Shown here piece after piece: positions 24,117-36,030 of a stretch of 64,000 bases of DNA. This DNA comes from Sinonovacula constricta (taxonomy: Eukaryota > Mollusca > Bivalvia > Cardiida > Solecurtidae): positions 75,537,618-75,601,617 of the forward strand of contig CM017556.1 of assembly GCA_007844125.1 (NCBI GenBank), in the 5' to 3' direction. The notes below the pieces were generated by a model. That model did no database searches. It was not told the DNA's origin and saw nothing but the letters and a program-made list of their open reading frames with translations. The position numbers and the translations under genes were made by a program. How positions within the stretch are numbered: position 1 is the first letter of the stretch; each line of letters opens with the position of its first letter.

Positions 24117-24317
24117 TGTCTCTCTTAGATGATGACGAAGACGATGGTGACGAGGATGTTGTTGTTGTTGATAATGAGGAGGAGGAGAAGGTGAGGAGGT
24201 GAAGGATACTGCTGATGATGATGGTGGTCGTCGTGGCGGTGGTGGTGGTGCAGCTGCAGCTGATGATGATGATATGATGATGACGACAACAATGACGATG
24301 ACGACGACGACGACGAC

Positions 24318-24376
<59 letters not shown>

Positions 24377-24410
24377 CTATGATGACGATGATGTTGATGA
24401 TGATGTTTTT
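24117..24410. repeat. GAT/GAC/GGT trinucleotide-rich simple repeat
   Basis: Long runs of GAT with interspersed GAC, GAG and GGT triplets. The 86-codon plus frame (poly-Asp/Met/Thr) is a by-product of the triplet period. Confidence 0.95.
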
Positions 24411-26828
24411 ACCTGCATTTGATGATAAAAGTTTGTGTGTGTTGTTTTTTACTTTATAAATAAAGTATTATAGCCCAGTAATAAAATAACAATGTATTGA
24501 TTTGTTTAACAATAAAAATACAGCGACGCAGGTATTCAAACGGTCTATATTATTACCCACTCGTTTACTGTTGGAACCCTAGCCGAGAGAAATATACATC
24601 GATTCAAGACAGACAATATAAATAGCGAATCAGGAAGGTGTCAGCACCTTTTAATTGCCGCAGATGGATAAAATATATAAGGTAATGAGGCAAAATGCAA
24701 AACACTACGACATATTGTAACATCTGTTGACACATGCAGTACCTTACACCTATCTCTGAGCTGCGCTGCATGAAGGAGGTAAAGGGACAGCTTCAGTCGT
24801 CGATATGTAGTATATATGAACGTGTAGATAAGTGAGCAAACTTTACCTACCTAGTCCCCAGCTCATACGTCTTTGGTTCGTGACTCAGCAAGACCCGGAT
24901 CTTCATAAACCTAGCATCATATCACACACATGGCCGCAGACAAAAGGCCAGTATCTAACCACTTTTTGACAACTTGACACAAACCAGCATCACGATTTTA
25001 ATAAAAAATCAAGCACATCATAGTTTGCATTCACTGTGAGAATATCCAGCTATATCCATGTCTTGAACAAGAGGTTATAAACAAAACACACAGAACACTA
25101 AATTATAAAGCGTGTTTTCCCTTCTCCAACTAATATTCGACTGAAAAGATCGCATATAAAACCGCGTTATACGTATTATGCAAAATTTGTGAATCAAATT
25201 CAGATTAAACATTTGCAATGGAAATGAGCAGAGCCCATTCTGAGGCATGTGATTGTATTAATATTTTATTCAGAGATTTTAGATCAATGCTATAGTAATC
25301 TGACGGAAGGACAAATAAAATTGTGTCGTGGTCGTGACTGGGGTATACTTTCCACGCTCAGCCATGAATATATGCATAGATGTCGTCAATATATTCATTT
25401 ATTCCATTACTTCTCAGTCTTCGCCGCTAAAATGTGAGAGGAATTTGAATAACCGCTGGTCCTCGGTGCTTGTTAGCGGGCTCCGAGTGCTGTCTATTAG
25501 ACATTACGGAGCGACCACAGAAGCCGGGATCCAGTGCTTTCATGGCTCATGGTTACCATGCCTTGGGAGACAAGGTCATCTTAACACATCATAAGATCCT
25601 TATGGTAATTTCACTTAATATTAACTTAAATCTCACAAAATAAATACCTTATCTTTCAAGAGGTGGAGGTTGCTCTTCGGACTTTATGAAAAGGGACCTT
25701 ACATTATATAAGATATGTCAACTTAAAATTGAATTTATAAAGAAAAATCTTGTGTTATGAATTCATAAACATCACATCTCCCTGTTTTATAAAAAAAGTG
25801 TACAGGATCCCGAATATAAAACTCTTAGTTTCACATTTCCGTCCACAATCTGGTAGATTTGCTTAAATGATAACCCAAGCAATTTTGACCGAGTGAACAA
25901 CATAAAATCCGCCCTCGTAATTGTCGCCATTTATGTGTGTATTGGTATCAGGTTCGTACATTCAAGTATACCATAACATATTTACCTCCACACAGCCAAA
26001 CTTGGCTGCTGCAGCTTCTCGTTGAAACCTAATTTAGAAATAAACGTTATTACAGACGAGGACTCAAATTTGCATATCTGGTGCGATGTCAATTTGGTCT
26101 AATGAAACTCGATTTGTCGTCGCTCCTCCAGAGGAAATTATAGAGCGAATGTGCTTCATTTGTGTCTCCAGCAGAAACGGCTAAGGTGTAACAGACGTAA
26201 ACAAAGGCTGCGCTAGGAAACGGGTCTCTTGTACCATTTCCGGTGATGTCATTGTCACAGTTCGGAGAAATAGGAGATTGTATTCCCCTGCTATATGTGG
26301 AAAAGATATCTTAGAAATTAATAGTATACAACGAACTGCATTTGAAGGGGGGTTTTGTTTGGTATGGTTGCTTATTGGATAGTATAATGTTTTTCTAACA
26401 GAACAGGTCGACACCGCTTCCGGTTATAAACGAAGCTTTCGTCACAGAGTTAGGTTCCTAGCTTCACCTTGCCTACAATTGTTGCGCTTTGTTTGCTACC
26501 AACCGCATCACTAACCTTACATAGGCTAAAATGTTGACAGACATCATACTGATTTTTAGCGGAAATAGTTAAAAATACAAAATACTGTTAATTGTCAATT
26601 TGTTATTATTTACTATTAAGAATTCACCTGCCGGAGAGACCTTCGAAATTTTTTGTCGGTACGGTCAGTAGCAATTTTTATAGAAAATAATTTAAAGATG
26701 GGTGCGCAACAATGAACGCTTAGTTTGAACTAACCCGTAGTTCGGATGAAAATATGTATGTTATAATGTGGGAAAGTGGTGTTGTTCACCACCATGATAA
26801 CCATTTTAATGTTGGAGACGAGTGCACT
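24411..26828. other. Unique DNA, no gene seen
   Basis: Short frames only. Some unique complex pieces (25480-25600, 26080-26420) could be regulatory but show no diagnostic motif. Confidence 0.4.
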
Positions 26829-27490
26829 TGTCATTCCTCACAGCATAGTAGAATGTGAAGTAACGGAAAATAATAAAACGTAACGTAACATAACGCAGCA
26901 TATTGTTGTCGATTATTTCAGAAAGGTAAGCTTTGTGAAACATAGCATGAGAAAACGTAACATATATCAATGTGATGTGTATTTACCAAAATTTCAATAA
27001 ATAAAATGTATTGATCGCTTTTTAAAGAAGCTCGAGCGAAACAAGATACCAAAATATTATAAATCTTTTGAGAAAAATACCATTTTTGAATGTTTATTTA
27101 AATAATTTGGAAGTATATATATTTACTGCTGTAGTCATAAAACGTACTTCACAAAATGCAGCTTACCAATGCTTGCTCAACGGTTAGCTTTCATAGGTCA
27201 AGTTTACTACAAACTATATTCTAAAGATCGATCTAAACTAGATGCAGTAAGGTTGTCAGTCTACACACCAGTTTATTGGCAACGTTGTGAAAGTGGCAAG
27301 GTGGTGGAAGTGGCAAGGTGGTGGTGGAAGTGGCAAGGTGGTGGAAGTGGCAAGGTGGTGGAAGAAAGTTCTGAGGCAGATATGGCCGAGAAGGTGCGAA
27401 TGCGGCTTTTGTACTAGACACACAGAAAAAAATGTAAAAAATGTAACCTATAAGAATGTCATTCCTCACAGCATAGTAGAATGTGAAGTA
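26829..27490. repeat. 34-bp exact direct repeats 628 bp apart, flanking a minisatellite
   Basis: The word TGTCATTCCTCACAGCATAG, continuing 'tagaatgtgaagta', occurs at 26829-26862 and again identically at 27457-27490. Between them is A/T-rich DNA and a GGTGGAAGTGGCAA-type minisatellite (27289-27366). It could be a segmental duplication scar or the flanks of an inserted element, though no terminal inverted repeat was seen inside. Confidence 0.85.
27289..27366. repeat. Minisatellite, 17-bp unit (20-bp variant), about four copies
   Basis: AAGTGGCAAGGTGGTGG recurs at 27291, 27308, 27328 and 27345. One copy has an extra GTG. Confidence 0.92.
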
Positions 27491-28069
27491 TTGTGCACCT
27501 GTGTGTATAGGTCGTTGCATATGTGGTGCGTTTTTTTGTATTGGTGAGTCTACTGACGCAATAGGTAATTCCTACTATGCAAAATGCTTGACATTTATCC
27601 GAGCCTTTCTTACGTCAGTATCCCTAAGTAGGTCAATAGTGAAGCGAACAGCTACAACTTGTACGGACACGTAGAGATTGCACGTTAACTATAGTATTAT
27701 TGCTGAACAATTACAATTAGATAATAAAAGTGCAGATATTCGCAACACGTTTATTATAATAATACATTAAGTACGAACAACGAAAAGAAGTAAGACAAGA
27801 AGATACAGGATCTCTGAAAATGCACAGGTGTCAGTCTACCTTCTGTCCAGGGTAAACGAATGTCTCTGTCCAACACTACCACAGCAGGTCAATAGTGACT
27901 TATAATGCAAACTCACTGGTTTCACATTAAATACATTAGCATAGAACATACCATCTTCTTTGATAGGCACATATTTCTGTCCGGGCGAAAGTTGGATAAC
28001 TGCGAATATAGTACATATGTTACTATGCATTGATTCACGTGTTATGTGTTTTTAAGAAAACGTTATATT
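27491..28069. other. Unique DNA, nothing recognised
   Basis: A/T-rich DNA with no gene or repeat found. Confidence 0.45.
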
Positions 28070-28512
28070 CTTTACTCATACAAGCCGATACACGAATCTG
28101 GGGAATCAGTGCATAATTGTATCATAAGCTTATACGTTAGTTTAAGTAAAGGCTGTATATAACATTATCTCAATTGCTAGACAATATAAATCGTAGAATG
28201 TATCGCTTAAAATGTCCATAATTACCAAATCCATAAATAAGCACAAGGGGAATTTCAGCTAACAATAGACATCGACGTCAGACTTTTTACTTGGATGATA
28301 ATATAACGCAATATCGAGCTTGAGTGGTCACGGGGTTTGCTTAGTTTAGAAATATATAGAAATATATTTTGTAATGAGAAGTGGACTGTAATGCTTTCAC
28401 AAGGTTGTAGGACACCAATAAACAGCATTGCGAGTGTACTATTCTGGAAGCATAAACTTATCTGGTATTTGTATGAGAGAAGAAAATGGTCCAAACTGAT
28501 CCCACATTTAAG
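28070..28512 (+). mobile_element. Interspersed TIR element, copy B
   Basis: Shares with the other copies, in order: 'gtgcata..cttatac', 'agtaaaggctgtatataacatt', 'aaaatgtccata.ttaccaaatc', 'ataaataagcac', 'agacatcgacgtcaga', 'ggatgataatataacg', 'ggtcacggggtttgcttagttta', 'gtaggacaccaataaaca', and 'gagaagaaaatggtccaaact'. It ends 'gatcccacatttaag', aligned to copy D's 'gataccgcctttaag'. The left terminus is not recognisable. Confidence 0.75.
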
Positions 28513-29357
28513 GTTACTTAATGTACATGCCACTCTGACTTAAATAATTTCTTTGCCAATTTTTTTTCTTCCGTGGTTAAGTAACGATGCAGTCAGGCGA
28601 TGAAAGGTATTTGTATATATCTTGTTTTAAAGTGCTTTTATAGGAAACAATTTCTAATAACCAAATATATTTCGAAACATAGGAATTGACGACTGAAAAT
28701 AATAATGTAATTAGTCTTAACTTTATTTTAAGATTAATACGCATATAGAACCACCAGGTCAGCATGAAACCCTTCCGACGTAAACATAAGGTCCTTGGGG
28801 ACTTATACCCACGGGGTGCGAAATTGAACAGTAAGTTGGTGACTCTTAAACTCGGTCCAGGCACCCATGTTAAAATATAATCATCATCGTCTTTAGCACT
28901 AGTAAAGATGAATGAACCTTAGAGGAAAACATTTTAATTAACTTAATGTTACTTAGGAACATATGTATGATATCTTAAAATGCAGGTTTGTTTGTCTAAA
29001 GTAATTACTATATGTTAGATGGATAGTTCTTTTACTTATCTAAAGTATAGGGAAGCTGTCTATTAGCAATACATTGTTTAAATATAATAAAATGATAAGC
29101 CAAACCATAACAATATAATTGATGTACTTTAAGTACATCTCCGATCTATCTTGTATGCAGAATGGGCTAATGGATGAGGACAACATACCAATCAAAGAAC
29201 ACGCGTACCATGTTGGCTGGAAATAGTATTCGTGACGGTCACTGCCGATGCCATAGAATATATACAGTAATATCCCATTTTAAAGAGGCTGCTGGAATGT
29301 TCCACGACAAATTCTGACATCTCTTCTCGTTCAGCAGCTCATTACGTCATTATGTTA
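28513..29357. other. Unique DNA, nothing recognised
   Basis: No gene or repeat found. A 95-codon minus frame at 28577-28864 has no family resemblance. Confidence 0.45.
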
Positions 29358-29450
29358 TGGGCGTCCGTGGCCGAGAGGTTAGGGTCTGGGCGAGAACACT
29401 CATTTAGGGGTGGGGGGTGGAAGGTTAGGGTTCCACGAAAGCATACGTCT
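29358..29450 (+). mobile_element. Degenerate tRNA-derived SINE head
   Basis: Box A TGGCCGAGAGG is at 29368-29378, in a context (GGGCGTCCGTGGCCGAGAGG) similar to the head at 41254. The box B region (about 29427, 'agggttccac') is decayed and interrupted by a G-rich insert. Confidence 0.5.
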
Positions 29451-31059
29451 GGGTAATTCCTCCACAAATAATTAGCTGGACGTCGACAATACGACCATAA
29501 CTGTGACTCACTCGCTTACTACGCACACTTAAGTCAATTTTGATACACGTTACCTTAATTGGAAACGTTTCATATAACGCAGGTATAATAAACAAAACTA
29601 TACTGACATCATCAAGAACAACAAAAACAATAGAATCATGTTTACATTTACCTGACATATTACCTGGCCTCTCTGCATCAGCCTACAACATGTTACGCTA
29701 TCTTCCTTTGGAACCAATTGTCTATTGGCCATCTCGTAGCCTTTACTTCTGTACTAGCACCCTGTTTCGTTCTCATTTACAGCAATATTTAAAATTCCCT
29801 TTTCAAAATGAACTAACGAACTGTTATTGTTAAGTTTCAATTTAGTATACTTTTTTGCTTCGATGCATATCTATAAATGAAATTTCTTTACGCGATATAT
29901 GTTGCTGTTTGTAAATCGATTAATAAGCTAAAATGACCTTTGTCTTTTTTGATTCCGGTCGATTTTACGAACAAGCCTTGTTCATTTTAATTTTATTCAT
30001 ATGGTAATAAAATATTTAAACTGTCATTTCAGAAATATACCACGTCTACTCAAATGGTGGTCGCAGAATTCCTGCATCAAACGAGAAAATTAAATCTGCT
30101 CAGGATTGACTTGGCAACAACTTAATTATGGCAGGTTCCCGTGCTGTAAGTCCCGTGTCAGCGACTGACAATGGCCCGAGGATAAGGGACGATTCCCATG
30201 TAAGCCTTGCTATAAAGACAGCCAATTTCCCAATGGTGGTGGAGAAATCTTTCGAATCCCTGGATAGTTTGCTTAATTAGATTGGCAATTTGTAAAGAAT
30301 AAAGCCGTGACATATTAGACTATTTGTAACTTCCAAACAAATGAGCATCGGCCTATGATATGTCAAGAGAATGGCACAGAAGTTGAGGAGATAAATGAAG
30401 TTCCGCGCATGATTGTAAATCGCCATGAGGAAGGATGTATACAGACCATATTAAAAAATGAAAACTCAAATATACGAAATTGCACAAGGGAAATCATATA
30501 CAATTGAGTAGGTAAAGCCGGATTGAAAGGTGCAGTACATCGTATGTAAGAGACAATTTGAGAAAAATGTTTCAATTTGGCATTAACGCAGCGAAAAATA
30601 ATCGCACTGGGAACGAGGGGGAAGCCTTACCACGTTCTAGCATTGTGTTGCTTCAGCTGATAGGGAAATACATCCAGACAGAATGAATAGAAAAACTCTC
30701 CATCATAATTGTATTCTTTTAAAAAATGCTAGTCTATATTGAAAGTAGGTATACATATATAATAGGTAGAAGGACCGTGAATATGGCGCCTTTCAGAGAT
30801 AAACACCTCCCTTGGAGTAACCTGTTGACAGTTGATGGAACAATTTAAGATTTCTTTCTTCCAAACTCAAATTGTGAAATTAACTTTTTTTCTCCCCTAT
30901 TTTCATTCCTTACAGTTTAAGGCCGTAGAATGAAGATTCTCAGAATGGTTTAAATATTGTGCGCCGTTTTTAATTGACGTGACATAATCAAGACTTTGTG
31001 TTAAAATGCAAAAGGCAAAAATTAAGATATTGAAGTATTTGAATAAAATGAGAAGATGA
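29451..31059. other. Unique DNA with a complex island (about 30050-30560)
   Basis: The interval 30050-30560 is less A/T-rich and unique. It carries homeodomain-type cores ('acttaattatggc', 'gcttaattagattggc') and no convincing frame. It may be regulatory DNA (inference). The remainder shows nothing. Confidence 0.3.
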
Positions 31060-32055
31060 GTAATGGATATTTAGAGGCTATTACTGTGGCTTTACTTAGA
31101 GGCTATAACTTGTCTGCATCTAGAATAGGAACATAAGAGAAGATTCTATAAGATTTACTACAGTTATATCAATCTGAACGACTATATCAGTGATTGTATC
31201 TAGAGACAAAGACGTTGGCTGTATCTAGAGATTATAACGTTGGCTGTTTCTAGGGACTAAAACGTTGGCTTATCTAGAGACTATACCATTGGCTGTGTCT
31301 AGAGACTATAACGTTGGCTTATCTAGAGACTATACCATTGTCTGTGTCTAGAGACTATAACGATGTCTGTATTTAGAGACTAAAACGTTGGCTTATCTAG
31401 AGACTATACCATTGGCTGTGTCTAGAGACTATAACGCTGGCTGTATTTAGATACTATAACGTTGGTTGGTCTAGAGTGTATAAAATTGGCTGTATTTACA
31501 GACTGTTATTTGGTTCGATCTAAAGACTATTAACATTGGCTGCATTTAGAGACCATAACGTTGGCTGTATCTAGAGACTATAACGTTGGCTGCATTTAGA
31601 GACTATAACGTTGGTTGGTCAAGAGACTATAAAATTGGCTGTATTTAGAGACTATAGCGTTGGCTGTATCTCGAGACTATAACGATTGCTGCATTTAGAG
31701 GCTATAACCTTGGTTGGATTTAGACTATAGCATCGGCTGCATTTAGAGACTATAATGTTAGTTGGTCTAGAGGCTATAACATTGGCTGTATTTAGAGACT
31801 ATAACGTTGACTGTATCTAGAGACTATAACGTTTGCTGCATTTTGAGGCTATTACCTTGTGTGGATCTAGAAATGATAGCATTGGCAGCATTTAGAGACA
31901 ATAGCGTTGGCTGTATCTAGAGACTTTAACATTGGCTGTATTTAGAGACTATAACGTTAGCTGTATTGACAATAACGTTGGATGTATCTAACGACCATAA
32001 CGTTGGCTGTATCTAGAGGCTATAACATTGGCTGCACTAAGAGGCTATAACAATG
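31060..32055. repeat. Minisatellite array, 25-bp unit, about 35 diverged copies
   Basis: The unit is approximately GGCTGTATCTAGAGACTATA plus 'acgtt'. The core array runs from about 31195. Copies from 31060 to 31195 are more decayed ('tagaggctat...'). Sub-variants ('cttatctagagactataccatt', 'ggttggtctagag') recur in blocks, indicating past duplication of multi-unit segments. Confidence 0.94.
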
Positions 32056-33099
32056 CCATTTTCATGGCTAAGATATACTGAATATTATTCTATCCCAGTG
32101 GTTTGTATTTGAAACTGAATTTAAAGCATGGATAAACTCTCTTTTATTACATCGTTCTGAATCAATGACGATGAAAAGAATTGCAATACGTATTTCATCA
32201 GAAAGAAGCATATAACGATTATCATGATTTATATGGGAGTTGACTATGATTTTCATATGAATATTTTAATAGTAGAATAGCATAAAAGCAACAACAACAT
32301 CAACAGTAAAATGGATCTGTTGTTAATGTAGATACAATGTGCCTTATTTCAGAAGAGCTCGATATCCTACGTAATAATCAGTTTGTCTTTGAATATAACG
32401 AAAAATTACTGCGCCAAACATTTTTCAGACTTCGGTTTAGTGATAAACTTCTTAAGTTTATACATGTCGTGAAAACTGTATTACACAATAACGAAGGTGT
32501 TTATACATAGCACTGCCTATTTTCATTTGTAACGGTACCATAAGAATGAATTGTTCTTTAACCTTAGAAGTTCATTCATTATATTAAAAAGACCATATAT
32601 TTGTTGTAGCATATATAAAAATTTAAAAATGCACAGAACAAAGGTATTCACTTGCCAGGCAAATGTAAAATTTAAACAAAATATGACGAGAAATTATATA
32701 AAATAGAGAAAACAAAACAGTTACTGTCCTGGAACAGTCAGACGGCAAAGGGTCGCCGTAAAGCCGCTGGGGTGCTTAATCCAATTTAACCAAGCTCTAA
32801 CCTTGCACTTCTTGTGGGGTTTCTCAAATGCAAGCAGTGAAGACAGATTTGTTGTTTCTTTAAACTGTCCAAGAGATGGCATATTCTTATTGCTTAGTTA
32901 TGACGTCATTAAAAAGAAAGTCGTGACGTTATTATAATGTTGTCCAAATTGTATTTGGGTGATGGGAGAAGTATTGTTTTAGAAGAAGTACACAAAATTC
33001 TCATTTTTTTTTCAAGAAATTAAAAACTTAAATCAAGGACAGACTGACATGAGAAGTGAAAATATTTGTAGCATCCATCATTCCACTATTAGTGTTGAC
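32056..33099. other. Unique A/T-rich DNA, nothing recognised
   Basis: No gene. A mixed-composition patch at 32730-32850 is unlike its surroundings but matches nothing I know. Confidence 0.4.
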
Positions 33100-33425
33100 A
33101 CTTAATGGTGGTATCCGAAAGTTTGCTTAGATTTAATATATGTAAAAACTTAATACACTTGTTCTGACGGATTTGTGCATGCTTCCTGCATACACTTATA
33201 CTTTATTATAAGTAAAGGCTGTTTATAACATTTCCTCTTTTGTCAGACAGTACATATCGCGAAAAATATCGTGAAAAATATCCATTATTTCCAAATCTAT
33301 AAATAAACACGATAGTGATCACTGCTAAAAATAGATATCGACGTCAGAGCGGATTACCAGGATGGCGTGTAACGTAATCGCAAAAGTAACTCTACAGTAT
33401 GGCTCAGATAGGAAATACCTATTTG
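33100..33425 (+). mobile_element. Interspersed TIR element, copy C
   Basis: Begins with the terminus ACTTAATGGTGGTATCCGAA (33100 on), matching copy D's left end and the complement of its right end. Internal blocks follow in family order: 'agtaaaggctgtttataacatt', 'tccattatttccaaatctat', 'aaataaacacgatagtgatc', 'atatcgacgtcagagcggat', 'cgcaaaagtaac' and 'ggctcagatagg'. The right end is not recognised, so the given end is where similarity stops. Confidence 0.8.
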
Positions 33426-34115
33426 CAATGACGTGGGGATGTATGCCATGTTATCCACACATATCTATGGCATAAATGAACGCCATTTTGCAGGACCTTT
33501 CTCGGGTAATTTCGGGAAGATCGGGACATATTCTTACAATTGTTTACCTTTTCTCTGTTGTGAGATGGCGTTAGCCTAATTGGAAATGGTACTTGATTTA
33601 CTTTTCATTCCATCGCATTGGTGAATACCTAGAATCATAGAAATCCAGATAAAGCTAGTATTTTAGAACGTATAAGTCGGCTATTGTAACACTTTGCCCC
33701 AGCCAGTTGGGGCAAAGCGATACTGTATTCCATGGGGCAAAATGTGCTAACCAAACCCAGCAGCATGTATCATTTAAGAAATCGTTTGCATACAGTTCAT
33801 TTTATTATGCATAAACTTGTAGATACCACTGAATAAAACGACGCATATAATAATGCATCTAACTAAGTAATATTTAATAATTGACATTTTCATATAATGT
33901 TGAATAATCAGGCATGCGTTGCATTTCACGATGCGCTTTTGATAACCAAGACAGCATTTACGCAGTTTTAACTTGAAACAAAATAAACCTGATTATAATC
34001 TCTGTCTATGACGTAAGGTGAAAAATGTCTAAGGATGTTCTTTGCGATAAGTCAACGTCCAAATTATTATCGACATAATAGTGTTGCCTCCGGAACATTA
34101 GCATAATTGTGATAG
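33426..34115. other. Unique flank of the pogo relic, with a hairpin
   Basis: A perfect 9-bp-arm hairpin, CTTTGCCCC (33692-33700) and GGGGCAAAG (33709-33717), is followed by a third 'ggggcaaaa' at 33734. 'tgtaacactttgcccca' is reminiscent of terminal sequences of pogo-group elements and may mark the transposon's 3' end. That is inference. A possible partner, 'tgggtgttaaactg', lies at about 36011. Confidence 0.35.
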
Positions 34116-35854
34116 TTAATTATATAACACATCATCTTCCACGTCAGATCCGCAGTTCAGGCTCACAAAAATCGGCCATTTCATATTTGATGTAGATTCT
34201 TCATGAGCCTATTCTTTGCATACAAAACATTGAATCCATTTTTCACGGGGCCTGCTATTGGCACGGCTCTAGACAGATCTAGGCAGATCAAGCAAGGCCA
34301 GCCAACATCATTTGATGTTTCAGTAGACGTCCTTTTCCATTTCTTGGTTCGTTTCCCTTTCTTTTGGTCTGGTTCATCTTTCATTTGTGCTTTCTTTACT
34401 GATGAAACTGTCCTTCTTTTCAGTAATCATACATAAGTAAGTATAGCTGTTTCTTTTTCCGACCTGTACACTTTTAAATGTGGTCCAACATATTCTGGTG
34501 TCGGCTTTGCACTCTGGATCAACACGTATGTGTGCGCCGGCTAGGTCAGAGGCACCTTTATCAAGGTGTATATCAATATACGATAGTTTATCAAAAGAGG
34601 ATGGATTACTTGTGTTCGAGTTGTTACTTTGGCTCTGTTGTGTCCGTTACATTGCATGGAAGTAATTCATTGTCTTGATGCAACTGGCTGTTGAAAGGAC
34701 AAATACCAGTGACATTGAGCCCTTTTGTGCTGTTACTGGATGTTGTTGCTTTGGGCCAAAATTTCTTTATCAGTGTATGTCGTATATTGACATGGTTTTT
34801 CTTGGATTGTTTCTAAGCTATGACGATTGAGTCGATGCCAGGTAAAGCTTGGATGGGCTAAATACTGTGCGATCCAATGACTGAAGCTTCTGGGAGCAGA
34901 GTGATGGAAAACAAAGCATGACGACTCTTCTCTAACAAAGTTGATAACATCTATTTTGACATGGAGAAACAAGAAGAATGACCATTTTGCTGCTCGTTGT
35001 CGCCATTGTGTGTTTGACGAAATGCTTAATACATTTCAAAAACTTGTGCGCCGCCATCCTGCCAGAAGGGTGCGTATCACTAATACAGCTATAGCGGACC
35101 ATCATGAATTAAGTTATCTCGGAATTTCACTCGGGGAAATATTAGCATTGGTGGAACGGAGTTCTAATTCGCATTAACTGCTGTACACATGGTGACAAGG
35201 TGACCATGCTTAACAGATGTGATTAAGACTGCTTGACACCTTTCGTAGCTACTATACACCGTGCTTTCAGTACTGTGGTGACACCAATCTCGTCCAGGTT
35301 CCAAATATCGCTGACTTGTAGATTTTTTTTCCTGTCCATAACCGACGACAACTTGCTAAAGAATAGACAGACATCATTCTAGTTGAAACTTGTAGCCCGT
35401 GCTAAGCGTGTGGCCTAATGTGTTCTGATAGACAGATCAGTGTTTCTTTCCATGAAACAATAAAGCCAATCCGGTCCCGCACATTTGTCACGGACAAGAA
35501 TTTGGCATGCCACTTTTTAAATGATGTGCACACTTCTATGCAAAAACTTTCTTGGGACTTAAACCAAAATAGATGTTGGCGGCCGTTTTTATGTGAGATT
35601 TCAAGTAGGCTCTTGGCTTTTCAGTAAAAAATGGTGCTATATTTCTTTTAGAAGATTGTTCTTTGATTTCAATCTAAAACCCTACTTCTCTTGCCTTTTT
35701 GATGTATCTGCACAACGTCAGTGGGTTCATTTTTATTGCATATGCAACAGCTCAATTAATTCTGCCATTGAGGATGACATCAGAGATACTTTGCTGGATT
35801 AAGTCTGTTGACACTTTGGTTGCTGATGATATCTTTTTTGTAGTTTATTACCAT
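34116..35854 (-). pseudogene. Dead pogo/Tigger-type (DDE_1) transposase
   Basis: Frame-shifting translation of the minus strand gives, in the right order, the landmarks of pogo-group transposases. There is a start-like MVINYKK (35854). A psq-type helix-turn-helix end NPLTLCRYIKKAR lies at about 35727-35689, then GLSPKKVF. The Tc5/CENP-B-type domain AGPDWLYCFMERNTDLSIRT is at about 35480-35420. DIWNLDEIGVTT (about 35309-35274) has the first catalytic Asp in the usual NxDETG place. NSVPPMLIFPRV is at about 35165-35128, KLQSLDRTVF at about 34889-34861, NNPRKTMSIYDI at about 34811-34776, and TGICPFNSQ at about 34710-34684. A C-terminal Cys-rich finger has WPCLIC (34300-34283) and KWIQCFVCKE (34241-34212), ending FVSLNC then GSDVEDD and a stop at 34116. 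The span of about 580 codons suits the family. At least six stops and several frameshifts break it, and the DNHxSH block with the second catalytic Asp is missing near 34950. Confidence 0.92.
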
Positions 35855-36030
35855 TCTGAAAAGAATAGAGAAAATATCAACAACCAAAGTGGGCCTTAAA
35901 TAAACACTTTAATACCAGAAAGGACATAAGTGGCCTAACTGAATATTAACAACATTTTATTAATAGCATAATTATTAAACGTATCGCGTTTTCTGAATTA
36001 AAATACGTTCTGGGTGTTAAACTGCAACAG
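35855..36030. other. Presumed 5' flank of the pogo relic
   Basis: A/T-rich DNA upstream of the transposase start. 'tgggtgttaaactg' at about 36011-36026 could be a decayed terminal inverted repeat matching 'gtaacactttgcccca' at about 33686. The match is short and uncertain. Confidence 0.25.

Noticed and set aside
24199..24459. Asp/Met/Thr-rich frame
   Set aside because: Translation of GAT/GAC trinucleotide repeats.
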